Source of the DNA: Parahaliea aestuarii | GTDB lineage: Bacteria > Pseudomonadota > Gammaproteobacteria > Pseudomonadales > Halieaceae | DNA: 64,000 nucleotides | NCBI RefSeq assembly: GCF_008064635.1 | Contig: NZ_VRYZ01000002.1 | Coordinates: forward strand, 1 to 64,000 | Reading direction: 5' to 3' | Part shown: positions 14,559 to 23,244 of the stretch, piece after piece | Position numbering within the stretch: position 1 is the stretch's first letter | Layout: every line of letters begins with the position of its first letter | Notes under the pieces: generated by a model | The model's input: only the letters and a program-made list of their open reading frames with translations | Told to the model about the DNA's origin: nothing | Database searches by the model: none | Program-made: the position numbers and the translations under genes

Positions 14559-15961
14559 GCCACACCTTCATCCTTGATATTGGCAAAACCAATATCAAGG
14601 GACTGGTACTGGATGACGAAGGCGCAACCTGCTGGTCAAAGAGCCGCGGGAACACCGTGGACGCTACCGGCGCCTACCCGCATTTTGATATCGAGGGCAT
14701 CTGGGCCTGGCTTCTGGAAGCGCTGGCGGCAGCCGCATCCATCCACACTATCGACGCTATCAACGTCAGCACCCACGGCGCCTGCGCTGTGCTGCTGGAT
14801 GACAGGGGCGCACTTGCCCTGCCGGTGATGGACTACGAGTCCACCCTGCCGGAAGACTGCAACGACAGCTATAACACCACTCGTCCGGCCTTTGCCTACA
14901 GTCTGTCGCCATCCTTGCCGGCGGGGCTCAACCTGGGTCGGCAGTTATGGTGGCAGCGGCAGCAGTTTCCAGCAGACTTTGCCCAAGTAGCGACCTTGCT
15001 GTTCTATCCCCAGTACTGGGTGTGGCGACTGTGCGGCCGGGCAGCCAGCGAACGGACCTCGCTGGGCTGTCACACCGACTTGTGGTTGCCTGAAGGCGAC
15101 GGCTACAGCACCCTAATTGACACGCTGGGGCTGGGTCACAGCCTGCCGCCGATGATCGACACCCGCGCCTGCGCCGGTCGCATTACGGCGGAAGTCGCCG
15201 CCGCCACCGGGCTACAGGATCACTGCCGCGTGTATGCGGGCGTTCACGATTCCAATGCCAGCTTTGCCCGCTATCTGGCCAGCGCTAACAGCCTGGGGAG
15301 TGCCAACAACAGCCAGGCAAGTGCATTCACTGTTGTCTCCACCGGCACCTGGTTCGTGTCCATGACGCAGGGCGGGGACTGTAAGGCCATGGATGAAACC
15401 CGGGACATGCTGGCCAATGTCGACGTCACTGGCGGGGCGCTGCGCTGCGCCCGTTTCATGGGCGGGCGAGAGTACGAAGCCATCTGCGTGCAACCAGATG
15501 GCGGCGAGAGTGAGCTCAGTCCGGACGCGATCCAGCAGCTGGTCGTGGATCGGGTCTATGCATTGCCAGCCTTCGCCAGTGCCGGCCCTTTCAACGGTCT
15601 GCAGGGCAGCGTTATTGGAAGACCATCAAGTAATACCGCCCTTGCCAGCCTGTACCTGGCGCTGATGGTCGACTACGAACTGGATCTGCTGAACGCAAGC
15701 GGAGATGTCCTGTTCGGCAGCCTGGGTCGTCGCAATCCACTGCTCTGTCAGTTGCTCGCCGCATTGCGGCCCGCACAACAGATACTGATATCCGGAGATG
15801 AGGCCAGTACCGCGCGGGGTGCCTGGTGCCTGACACGCTGGGAAGAGCCTGTTCCGGCGGCAATGAACGTCTTTAAAACAGCCCCCGGCCTGACCATAGA
15901 GGGGCTCGCCGATTACAAGAACCGGTGGCGCGATCAGTTGCCGGGCGCACACTTTTCATAA
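14555..15961 (+). CDS. FGGY-family carbohydrate kinase, probable rhamnulokinase
   Basis: This 468-residue kinase opens with the phosphate-1 loop FILDIGKTNIKGLVLDD, where the usual G-T/G-S pair is GKTN as in rhamnulokinase and fuculokinase relatives. HDSNASFARYL near residue 230 carries the expected catalytic Asp, and ISGDEASTARGAWCL is the late adenosine-site segment. It would phosphorylate L-rhamnulose at O1, the only step otherwise missing from this operon. The assignment to rhamnulose rests on context. Confidence 0.82.
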   Translation: MSHTFILDIGKTNIKGLVLDDEGATCWSKSRGNTVDATGAYPHFDIEGIWAWLLEALAAAASIHTIDAINVSTHGACAVLLDDRGALALPVMDYESTLPEDCNDSYNTTRPAFAYSLSPSLPAGLNLGRQLWWQRQQFPADFAQVATLLFYPQYWVWRLCGRAASERTSLGCHTDLWLPEGDGYSTLIDTLGLGHSLPPMIDTRACAGRITAEVAAATGLQDHCRVYAGVHDSNASFARYLASANSLGSANNSQASAFTVVSTGTWFVSMTQGGDCKAMDETRDMLANVDVTGGALRCARFMGGREYEAICVQPDGGESELSPDAIQQLVVDRVYALPAFASAGPFNGLQGSVIGRPSSNTALASLYLALMVDYELDLLNASGDVLFGSLGRRNPLLCQLLAALRPAQQILISGDEASTARGAWCLTRWEEPVPAAMNVFKTAPGLTIEGLADYKNRWRDQLPGAHFS

Positions 15962-15983
15962 TCCAGGAAAGAGCATCGACCCA

Positions 15984-17648
15984 ATGGATAATAACGAGTT
16001 CGAACGGAGTCCTGTTACCCCCGAACGCCTGCAACCGGCGCGGCACTTTGCCGCCAACTATGCCGGCGAGCATGTCGCCGGCACCGAGTTTGTAATCGGC
16101 GCCATGTTTGTGGCCTGGGGCGTGTCCACCAGTGACATCCTCTGGGGCTTGTTGTGGGGCAACCTGCTGGCGGTACTGAGCTGGGGACTGATCTGTGCCC
16201 CCATCGCCGTGAACACCCGGCTGACCCTGTACGCCTACCTGGAGAAGATTGCCGGGCCCGGCACCATCCGTGTATACAGCGTGGTGAATGGCCTGCTGTT
16301 CTGTGTGCTGGCGGGAACCATGATTACCGTATCGGCCTCGGCCGTTCGCATTCCGTTTGGCATTGATCCACAGACACACTGGTATCCCACCAACCCCGCC
16401 TTTGTGGCGGTGGTGCTTCTGGTGGGTGCTGTGGTGGTCTACATCGCAGCGCGCGGTTTCCAGGGCGTGGCGCGTTTTGCCGAGGTCTGCGCGCCGTGGA
16501 TGATTCTGATTTTCCTGCTCGGGGCGCTGTCCATGCTGCCGGAGCTGACCGCCGCGACCGAGGGTATTGATCGTATCGGCAGCCTCGCAGACCTGCGGGC
16601 GGTGGCCGACCAATGGGTGTGGCAGGGCGAAGGTAGCGGGGAAATCACCGCCTGGCATGTGGCTGCCTTCGCCTGGATTTGTAACCTGGCCATGCACGGC
16701 GGTCTGTCGGACATGACGGTACTACGCTACGCGCGACGGGCCAGCTACGGTTACTTCTCTGTGCTCGGCATGTTTATCGGCCACTACGCCGCCTGGGCCT
16801 TCGCCGGTATTATGGGGGCGGGTGCCGCCATGCTGTTGGGTTCATCCATCCAGGCCATCGACGCCGGTGAAGTTGCCTACCAGGCGCTGGGCACGGCGGG
16901 CATCATCGCCGTGATAATAGCAGGCTGGACCACCGCCAACCCGACCATCTACCGCGCCGGACTGGCCTTTCAATCCCTTAACCCGAGCTGGGACCGGGTT
17001 AAGGTGACCATGGTGGTCGGTGTAGTCACCACCTTGATCGCCTGCTTTCCCTTTGTGTTCAGTCGCCTGATGGATTTTGTCGGTATCATGGGCCTGGTAC
17101 TGTCGCCGATCGGCGCCATCATCGTCGCTGAGCACTGGATACTTCCCAGGCTTGGCATGACGCGCTACTGGAGCACCTATCGGGGCAACCCTACCAACTG
17201 GGCAGCCATCGGTGCCTGGCTGGGTTCGCTGCTGGTGGCCGCTGCGCTCTGGTTCAGCGACACACTGCATCTGTTCTTCCTGCTCGTGCCTACCTGGGTG
17301 ACCGCAACAATGATCTATCTGGCAGCTGCGTCCGCACTTGGTGCCAAAGCGCGCTATGCCGAAGCAGGGGAGGCGGAACAACAGGAGGAACGCCGGCGCC
17401 AACAAGAAGACGCTTACCTCGACGCAGGGCGCGGCGCAGTTTCCCCGTCAAAAGCGGGGGAGGGGATCATCGGCTTGGGCTTTTATCGCGCGGTGTCCCT
17501 GCTGGCACTGCTCGCCTGTCTGGTGATGGGCTCGGCGGTGTTTGTCGGCGGCTTGGATCTGGACAGCTTCAGGCAGTACCTGATCGTACCGACCGCCGTT
17601 TACCTGTTGGCGGCCTACTGCTGGATGCGCGCCCGGGAGAGACTCTAG
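15984..17648 (+). CDS. NCS1-family permease, candidate rhamnose importer
   Basis: The 554-residue membrane protein has about twelve hydrophobic helices. It begins with HFAANYAGEHVAGTEFVIGA, the helix-1 region of cytosine/purine permeases (NCS1, CodB-like). A hydrophilic, Gln/Glu-rich insert (about residues 455-492, AGEAEQQEERRRQQEDAYLD) separates the last two helices. NCS1 proteins usually import nucleobases, hydantoins or thiamine. Here the gene is the last of a rhamnose operon with no other transporter, so sugar uptake is inferred. AGGAAAG precedes the ATG, and a strong hairpin follows the stop. Confidence 0.75.
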   Translation: MDNNEFERSPVTPERLQPARHFAANYAGEHVAGTEFVIGAMFVAWGVSTSDILWGLLWGNLLAVLSWGLICAPIAVNTRLTLYAYLEKIAGPGTIRVYSVVNGLLFCVLAGTMITVSASAVRIPFGIDPQTHWYPTNPAFVAVVLLVGAVVVYIAARGFQGVARFAEVCAPWMILIFLLGALSMLPELTAATEGIDRIGSLADLRAVADQWVWQGEGSGEITAWHVAAFAWICNLAMHGGLSDMTVLRYARRASYGYFSVLGMFIGHYAAWAFAGIMGAGAAMLLGSSIQAIDAGEVAYQALGTAGIIAVIIAGWTTANPTIYRAGLAFQSLNPSWDRVKVTMVVGVVTTLIACFPFVFSRLMDFVGIMGLVLSPIGAIIVAEHWILPRLGMTRYWSTYRGNPTNWAAIGAWLGSLLVAAALWFSDTLHLFFLLVPTWVTATMIYLAAASALGAKARYAEAGEAEQQEERRRQQEDAYLDAGRGAVSPSKAGEGIIGLGFYRAVSLLALLACLVMGSAVFVGGLDLDSFRQYLIVPTAVYLLAAYCWMRARERL

Positions 17649-17656
17649 CGAAAATA

Positions 17657-17687
17657 CCTGGCGGCGGTCGCGGGGCGCGCCGCCAGG
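17657..17687. terminator. Bidirectional hairpin between convergent genes
   Basis: CCTGGCGGCG pairs perfectly with CGCCGCCAGG (10 bp) around an 11-base loop, between the permease stop (17648) and the convergent gene ending at 17694. AAAA on the left gives a U-run for the minus strand. Confidence 0.65.
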
Positions 17688-17693
17688 GTGGTA

Positions 17694-18752
17694 TCAGGCG
17701 GCCTCGCCGGTCGCATCCGCGGGAATGTTGGCCGGCCCGCCGATATCGTAGACCTGGCTCAGCAGGGCGATAAACTTGCGGTCATGCATCGGGTCACTTG
17801 GCTCGTCAAAGCTCACACCGCGCTTGTGCATATCATCGATCAGCATGTTCAGGGCCATCTCGGCATGAATGTCATCCGAGTGATCGTAGGTTGTGCGCAG
17901 CTCGTCCATGTCGCGAAAAAGCCGTGCGCCCCAGTGCACCAGGAAGCGCATCTCCTGCGCCGGAATACGCTGGTTGACCTCGCCGAAGGTTTCGATCTGC
18001 CAGCCGCTTGGGTCCCGCGGGTCGGCGCCAAAGGTGGATGAAATATCCAGGCCCTTGGGCTGCCGCTCGGCCACCGGGCCGCAGGCCTGGCCGTGGTGGA
18101 ACATGCGTTCGTTCTCGACGACTACGGCGCGCCCCCACATGGGCGCATTGATCTGCATGGGCTCTCCGCTGGGGCCATCCGGCCAGCAGTTGAAGCCACC
18201 GCCGATATTGCCCTGGTAGTACCAGGCGATGACCTGCCCCTTCTTGGCCTGCCAGTGTCTGAACAGGCACGACTTCGCCATCGTCAGCAGCAGCCACAGA
18301 GGCGTGTTCTCCATGGTCATGCCGCGGAATACCGTACCGTCCAGGTGCGGCGGGCCGCCAATGGGCGTGGGGCCCTGAATGTTGAACAGGAAGGTTTCCG
18401 GCTCGGCGTATTTGCAATCCCAGTAGTTGCGCACCAGTTCCAGGAAGCGGGAATTGTAGTAGCAGTCTTCCAGTTCCGGGTAAAAGCAGGTGCCACCACG
18501 GGCCAGGTAGCCGCGAAACACCGGATTCAGGCCAATCATCTCCCAGGTCAGCTCAACGCCTTCGGGGATTTCGCCCGAGGTGGTGGCAATGACTTCCTCG
18601 GGGCTGGAAAAGTTCTCCGCCAGAATCAGTGGCCAGGGGCCATTGCCGCGCACCGTCTGAAGCAGGCGCTGGTGCTGGTCTTCGCTGTAGGCGTTTTCTA
18701 TCAGTTGGGGCCGGGCGACCGGCCGGAAGTTCTCTGCCAAATCACGTAACAT
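17694..18752 (-). CDS. Putative Fe(II)/2-oxoglutarate-type oxygenase (HxD...H protein), copy 2
   Basis: This 352-residue paralog of the protein at 5990-7072 has the same order of segments: YSEDQHQRLL near residue 22, PHLDGTVFRG (H136, D138), RMFHHGQACGP (H219) and MRFLVHWGARLF. Conservation of HxD and the distal His while the surroundings diverge supports a metal-binding role. GGGAGGATAAAGCG directly precedes the ATG, close to the leaders of 7072 and 21202. It heads or joins a minus-strand group with the VOC protein, monooxygenase and acyl-CoA dehydrogenase genes, which suggests oxidation of an aglycone-type substrate. The exact family is not recognised. Confidence 0.55.
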   Translation of the reverse strand: MLRDLAENFRPVARPQLIENAYSEDQHQRLLQTVRGNGPWPLILAENFSSPEEVIATTSGEIPEGVELTWEMIGLNPVFRGYLARGGTCFYPELEDCYYNSRFLELVRNYWDCKYAEPETFLFNIQGPTPIGGPPHLDGTVFRGMTMENTPLWLLLTMAKSCLFRHWQAKKGQVIAWYYQGNIGGGFNCWPDGPSGEPMQINAPMWGRAVVVENERMFHHGQACGPVAERQPKGLDISSTFGADPRDPSGWQIETFGEVNQRIPAQEMRFLVHWGARLFRDMDELRTTYDHSDDIHAEMALNMLIDDMHKRGVSFDEPSDPMHDRKFIALLSQVYDIGGPANIPADATGEAA

Positions 18753-18771
18753 CGCTTTATCCTCCCTGGCC

Positions 18772-19194
18772 TCAGGCGGCCGTCATCTGTACAACTTCAT
18801 TCACATGGCCCTCAGGGTCCACCACAAAGGCGACCCGGATACCGAACTCCGCGACCTCCCGGATGGGTTCGGGAATGGTGCCGCCCGCCTGCGTGGCACG
18901 TTCACACAGCGCACTGAGATCTTCAGTGACAAAGCCCTGCACTGACTCGCCTGTACTAGGTTCGTTGGAATCCAGGTATTTGATGAGCGTGAGGGCAGGC
19001 CCGCCCGGGTAGCTGCTCTGAAAGGTGATTTCGTCGATTTCGCGTCCGAACATCGCATCCTGGTGGCGATTAAAAGGAATCAGGCCAAACACCGATTCGT
19101 AAAACGCCGCCATGGCGTCGAGGTCATGCACGAAGGTTTTGGCGAAGCTGTAGAGCATTCCGTGGCGGCTGCCGCTGGGGCGTGGATCAGTCAT
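18772..19194 (-). CDS. VOC-family (glyoxalase/dioxygenase fold) protein
   Basis: This single-domain 140-residue protein has the VOC layout: FVHDLDAMAAFYESVFGL near residue 22, then FVTEDLSALCERATQAGG and the closing VAFVVDPEGHVNEVVQM. His, Glu and other metal ligands of the family are plausible at H23 and at the terminal Glu. Single VOC domains act as lyases, isomerases or dioxygenases, often as dimers, and the reaction cannot be named. It lies 22 bp after the monooxygenase gene and 19 bp before the HxD...H gene on the same strand. Confidence 0.78.
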   Translation of the reverse strand: MTDPRPSGSRHGMLYSFAKTFVHDLDAMAAFYESVFGLIPFNRHQDAMFGREIDEITFQSSYPGGPALTLIKYLDSNEPSTGESVQGFVTEDLSALCERATQAGGTIPEPIREVAEFGIRVAFVVDPEGHVNEVVQMTAA

Positions 19195-19216
19195 GGTGAG
19201 GTCCCTATTGTTGGCA

Positions 19217-21202
19217 TCAAATGGTGAGCATGGTCATTTCAGGCTCGGTTGCCGGTTCGGCGTCATTCCACCGGGTAACCCGGAAGTCCTCCTGGCGGGG
19301 CACGCGTAAATCGTGCCAAATTCGCGAGTTGTGCCGGGGAATGGCGAGGATCACTTTTTTACCCTGGTCGCGGTAGTAGCCGTGGGCGTTGCCACACTGA
19401 ACCCAGGCGGATTGCTGCAGGTTACTGTCGACATCCTCAACAAAAGCGTCGGTCGCCTTCTGCGTAACATCCACCGAAGACAGGCCGTCGTCCACCATCC
19501 ACTGCAGCAGTTCGATGGCGTAGTGCATCTGCTGTTCGCTCACTACCGCGTGGTTGGCGACGAGGAAACTGTAGGGGCCACCGCCGAGAATGAAGTTGGG
19601 GAAACCGGGAACCAGCATGCCCTCGTAGGAGAAGGGGTAGGGATCAAACACGTCGCGAAGGCGTTTGCTGTCTCGGCCCACGATGTCGAACTGCCGACCA
19701 AAGTGAAGCTTGTAGCCGGTGGAGAGCAGCAGTACATCGCATTCGATTCGTGTGCCATCATCCAGGATGACGGCATTTTCATCCGCACCCTGCAGGGCAC
19801 CGCGGACGATGGAGACGTTCGGCTTTTTCAGCGTGTCATAGAAGCCACAGTCGAGAATGGGGCGCTTGGAGAACACCGGGAAGTTCGGTGTCAGCATGGC
19901 CACCAGCTCTGGATCGTCCGGGAAATGGCTCTGCAGATAGCCCTCGCAGAGCATGCGCATACCGTCGTTGATGGGCCCAAATCCGCCGGTTTCGGCCGCG
20001 TACTGCTCGTCCTTGAGTACCATACCGTGCATGTCGGTCAACTGACTGGCCAGGCTCTGCAGGCGCTTCCACTGGGCCGCAAACGGAACCCTCTCCATCG
20101 CCCGGATCTCCAGTGGGTCCACCGGATCGTGGGCAGTGGGATTGGGCAGAATGTGTTCCGGCTGGCGCTGGACGATCACCAGTTCGCCGACCTGGCCAGC
20201 AATCGCGGTGGCAACCTGCACACCGGAACAGCCGGTGCCCACCAACACCACTTTCTTGCCTTTGAGATCGACGCTGTGGTCCCAGTGTGCGGAGTGCACC
20301 ACTGGCCCCTTGAAGGTGTCGAGGTTCTCCACCTTCGGGTAATTCGGCTCGTTGTTGGGACCGACCGCCATGATCAGGGCGTTGACCTCATAGACCACTT
20401 GCTCGCCGCCGCGCTCGGCGCTGACCGTCCATAGCTTGCGCACCTCGTCCCACGCAGCGCCATCAACCCGGGTGCCAAAATGAATGCGGTCGCGCAGGCT
20501 GTATTTGTCAGTGACCCTTTCGAGGTAGGAAAGGAACTCCGGGCCGTTCGGGTAGTACTTGCTCCAGGAGGCGTTGGGTTCGAAGGAAAAGGAGTACACC
20601 CGGCTTGGGGTATCGACCGCGGCGCCGGGGTAGGTGTTCTCCAGCCAGTTGCCGCCCACCGCGTCGAGCTTCTCCACCACGGTAAAGTCAAAGCCGGCCT
20701 GCTGAAGTTTCACGGCGGCATTGATACCCATCATGCCGGCACCTACCACCAGGACTTTGAAGTCCTCTGACGGCAGCCGGACCGGCTCCCTGACACGGGT
20801 GTCGGTAGTAAAGCCCGCATGCTGGAATGCCGGCTCGACTGACATGGCGGGAATCTCAACGCCGGTGACCCGGTTGGCCATCTCGTGAAACAGGCGCTTG
20901 TCCGGGTGGGGCATCAGGGGCTGTTTGCCAGACTTGACCGCTTCGCGCAGCAGGTCGCGAACGATCTGCGCCGTGCGCAGCGCAGCCTCACCGGGAGGTT
21001 CACGCTCCTCCCCAAAGGCCACAAAGGCTTCCTTGACGGTGTGCTGGGTGCCCTCCAGTGCATCCCCGTAGCACTGCAGGAGGCTGCGATCACCGGTAAT
21101 CTGGATCAGTGACATCAGCGCCACCACTGGATCCAGGGCGTCGATAGCCTCGTCGAGTTCCTTGAACGCTTGTACATTACCGGGATTTGAAGATGTGGTC
21201 AT
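19217..21202 (-). CDS. Baeyer-Villiger-type flavin monooxygenase with N-terminal extension
   Basis: This 661-residue class B flavoprotein monooxygenase carries an FAD site VVGAGMMGIN near residue 151, the Baeyer-Villiger fingerprint FKGPVVHSAHWD near residue 299 (FxGxxxHxxxW) and an NADPH site LVGTGCSGVQ just after. A helical extension of about 145 residues precedes the FAD domain, as in 4-hydroxyacetophenone monooxygenase (about 640 residues) rather than the ~540 of cyclohexanone monooxygenase. It probably inserts oxygen next to a ketone, giving an ester or lactone. Its leader AAGGATAAAAGC matches those of the two HxD...H genes. Confidence 0.88.
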   Translation of the reverse strand: MTTSSNPGNVQAFKELDEAIDALDPVVALMSLIQITGDRSLLQCYGDALEGTQHTVKEAFVAFGEEREPPGEAALRTAQIVRDLLREAVKSGKQPLMPHPDKRLFHEMANRVTGVEIPAMSVEPAFQHAGFTTDTRVREPVRLPSEDFKVLVVGAGMMGINAAVKLQQAGFDFTVVEKLDAVGGNWLENTYPGAAVDTPSRVYSFSFEPNASWSKYYPNGPEFLSYLERVTDKYSLRDRIHFGTRVDGAAWDEVRKLWTVSAERGGEQVVYEVNALIMAVGPNNEPNYPKVENLDTFKGPVVHSAHWDHSVDLKGKKVVLVGTGCSGVQVATAIAGQVGELVIVQRQPEHILPNPTAHDPVDPLEIRAMERVPFAAQWKRLQSLASQLTDMHGMVLKDEQYAAETGGFGPINDGMRMLCEGYLQSHFPDDPELVAMLTPNFPVFSKRPILDCGFYDTLKKPNVSIVRGALQGADENAVILDDGTRIECDVLLLSTGYKLHFGRQFDIVGRDSKRLRDVFDPYPFSYEGMLVPGFPNFILGGGPYSFLVANHAVVSEQQMHYAIELLQWMVDDGLSSVDVTQKATDAFVEDVDSNLQQSAWVQCGNAHGYYRDQGKKVILAIPRHNSRIWHDLRVPRQEDFRVTRWNDAEPATEPEMTMLTI

Positions 21203-21219
21203 GCTTTTATCCTTCTGTA

Positions 21220-22368
21220 TTAGCGACCCAGCAGGGACCGCGCGATAACTTCTTTCATGATTTCCGAGGTGCCGCCGTAGATGCGGATCACCCGCGCATC
21301 GGCCCAGAAGCGGGAGATGGGATACTCCACCATGTAGCCGTAACCGCCGAACAGTTGCAGGCAGCTGTCCGTCACGCGGCCGGCCACTTCACTGGAAAAG
21401 AGTTTCATGGCGGCGGCGTCTTCCGGAGTCAGTTCGCCGCGGCAGTAGCGATCAATGCCGCGGGCGGTGAGCGCATCCGCAGCGGCGATTTCGGTATCCA
21501 CCTGGGCCAGCGTAAAGCGGGTGTTCTGCAGGCTGGCAATCGGCGAGCCGAAGGCTTCCCGCTCACCGACATAGCGCAGGGTGAGGTCCCGCGCACCGGC
21601 GGCCAGCCCCACGGACTGCACGGCGATAATCAGGCGCTCTCGCGGCAGTTCCTGCATCATCATGGCAAAGCCCTTGCCCGTTTCCCCCAGCAGGGCGCTG
21701 GCGGGCAGGTGCATCTCGTCGAAGAACATCTCGGAGGTATCCGCCGCGTGCTGGCCGACTTTTTCCAGGTTGCGGCCGCGCTTGAAACCCGGCAGACGGG
21801 TGTCCACCAAAAACAGGGAAATACCTTTCGCGCCGGCCTGGCGATCCGTTCTTGCCGCGACCAGCACCAGATCGGCGTGCTGGCCATTGGAGATAAATAT
21901 CTTGGATCCGCTCAGTACATAGCCGTCGCCTTCGCGGCGGGCGTCGGTGCGCAGATTCTTGAGGTCGGAGCCCGCGCCGGGCTCGGTCATGCCAATGGCG
22001 GATACCACTTCCCCGGAACAGAGCTTTGGCAACCACATCTGTTTCTGTTCCTCGCTGCCGAAATGCAGGAGATAGGGCGGGACAATGTCGTTGTGCACCT
22101 GCAGTCCACCGACGAAACCGCCATAGCCACGGCGCGACATGACCTCCACCACCGCAAAGGAGAAGCGCGGGTCGACTCCCAGGCCGCCATAGGCTTCCGG
22201 CACATCCACACAGAGCAGGCCGGCTTCGGCGCACTTGTCGAACAGTTCCCGCGGAACCTGCCCCTGCTTTTCCCATTGCCCGTAGAAGGGCTCGATTTCC
22301 GCCTCGCAGAATTTATCGAGGCTTTCGCGAAACAGTTTCAGTTCCGCGTCAATATCGTCGTTGTACAT
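21220..22368 (-). CDS. Acyl-CoA dehydrogenase
   Basis: The 382-residue enzyme has the usual acyl-CoA dehydrogenase order: a helical N-terminal domain, the flavin loop AIGMTEPGAGSDL near residue 127 and SGSKIFISNG near residue 154. The C-terminal helical domain has LQLFGGYGYMVEYPISRFWAD and IYGGTSEIMKEVI. It forms a 2,3-double bond in an acyl-CoA and passes electrons to electron-transfer flavoprotein. It lies just upstream of the monooxygenase gene in transcription order, with a 17-bp gap, so both belong to one operon. The chain type is not evident. Confidence 0.9.
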   Translation of the reverse strand: MYNDDIDAELKLFRESLDKFCEAEIEPFYGQWEKQGQVPRELFDKCAEAGLLCVDVPEAYGGLGVDPRFSFAVVEVMSRRGYGGFVGGLQVHNDIVPPYLLHFGSEEQKQMWLPKLCSGEVVSAIGMTEPGAGSDLKNLRTDARREGDGYVLSGSKIFISNGQHADLVLVAARTDRQAGAKGISLFLVDTRLPGFKRGRNLEKVGQHAADTSEMFFDEMHLPASALLGETGKGFAMMMQELPRERLIIAVQSVGLAAGARDLTLRYVGEREAFGSPIASLQNTRFTLAQVDTEIAAADALTARGIDRYCRGELTPEDAAAMKLFSSEVAGRVTDSCLQLFGGYGYMVEYPISRFWADARVIRIYGGTSEIMKEVIARSLLGR

Positions 22369-22394
22369 ACTTTCCAGATTCCTGCGGTGACTGT

Positions 22395-23210
22395 TCAGTA
22401 GCGCATGCCGAGGCCGCCGTCATGGCAGATTGCAGCGCCAGTGACAAAGCGAGCCTCTTCAGAGGCGAGGTAGACAAATGCCTCTGCGGTGTCCTGCGGC
22501 TGGCTGGCCATATTGAGTGGATTCATGGCTGCCAGCGCTGCTTCGGCAGCCTCGGTGCTTTCCCACAGGCCCTGGCTGACATAGTCGTCTAGACCCTGTC
22601 GCATCAGCGGCGTCATGGTCACACCGGGATGCACCGAGTTGACGCGTATCTTCTGCGGCCCCAGTTCCTGCGCAGCACACAGCGTCAGCATCCGCTGGGC
22701 CGCTTTGGATACGTGATAGCCGATGTTGTTGGCATTGGGCATGTAGGACGCCATGGACACAGTGTTGATGATGACGCCTCCGCCGGCGTGGCGGGTGTGC
22801 GCTTCAGACAGCAGGGGCAGACAGGCCTTGGTGCCGATAAAACTGCCGTCGTGGTTGACCGCCATGACGGTACGCAAATCTTCCAGGGAGGTATCTGCGA
22901 TGCCGCCGTGAATCGCGATACCGGCGTTATTGACCAGGATGTCCAGGTGGCCAAAGTGCTGTGCCGTGCTTTCCAACGCAGTTGCCCACTGATCGGGATC
23001 GCTCACATCCAGCGTTGCAAACTGGACCCGTTCGCCGCCAAAGCGATTGCGCAGGTCCGTCAGGAGCGCGCCTGAATGTACCTCGCTGATGTCGGTTGCC
23101 ATCACCCCGGCGGCACCTTCGCGCAGGAAAGCCTCGCAGATCGCGGCGCCGATATTGCCGATTTGTCCCGCGCCGGTAACCAGCGCGACTTTGTTATTCA
23201 ATCTGGACAT
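22395..23210 (-). CDS. Short-chain dehydrogenase/reductase
   Basis: The start MSRLNNKVALVTGAG at 23210 gives 271 residues; longer readings add a non-homologous leader. The cofactor loop TGAGQIGNIGAA has a two-residue insertion compared with TGxxxGIG. NNAGIA, a catalytic Ser in VSMASYM, and YHVSK (Tyr/Lys) are present, and the closing GAAICHDGGLGMRY is typical of the family. It sits between the GH3 gene and the acyl-CoA dehydrogenase gene on the same strand. The substrate is unknown. Confidence 0.82.
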   Translation of the reverse strand: MSRLNNKVALVTGAGQIGNIGAAICEAFLREGAAGVMATDISEVHSGALLTDLRNRFGGERVQFATLDVSDPDQWATALESTAQHFGHLDILVNNAGIAIHGGIADTSLEDLRTVMAVNHDGSFIGTKACLPLLSEAHTRHAGGGVIINTVSMASYMPNANNIGYHVSKAAQRMLTLCAAQELGPQKIRVNSVHPGVTMTPLMRQGLDDYVSQGLWESTEAAEAALAAMNPLNMASQPQDTAEAFVYLASEEARFVTGAAICHDGGLGMRY

Positions 23211-23244
23211 GGATGGAGTTCCAAAGTAGTTGATTGCATCGCTG

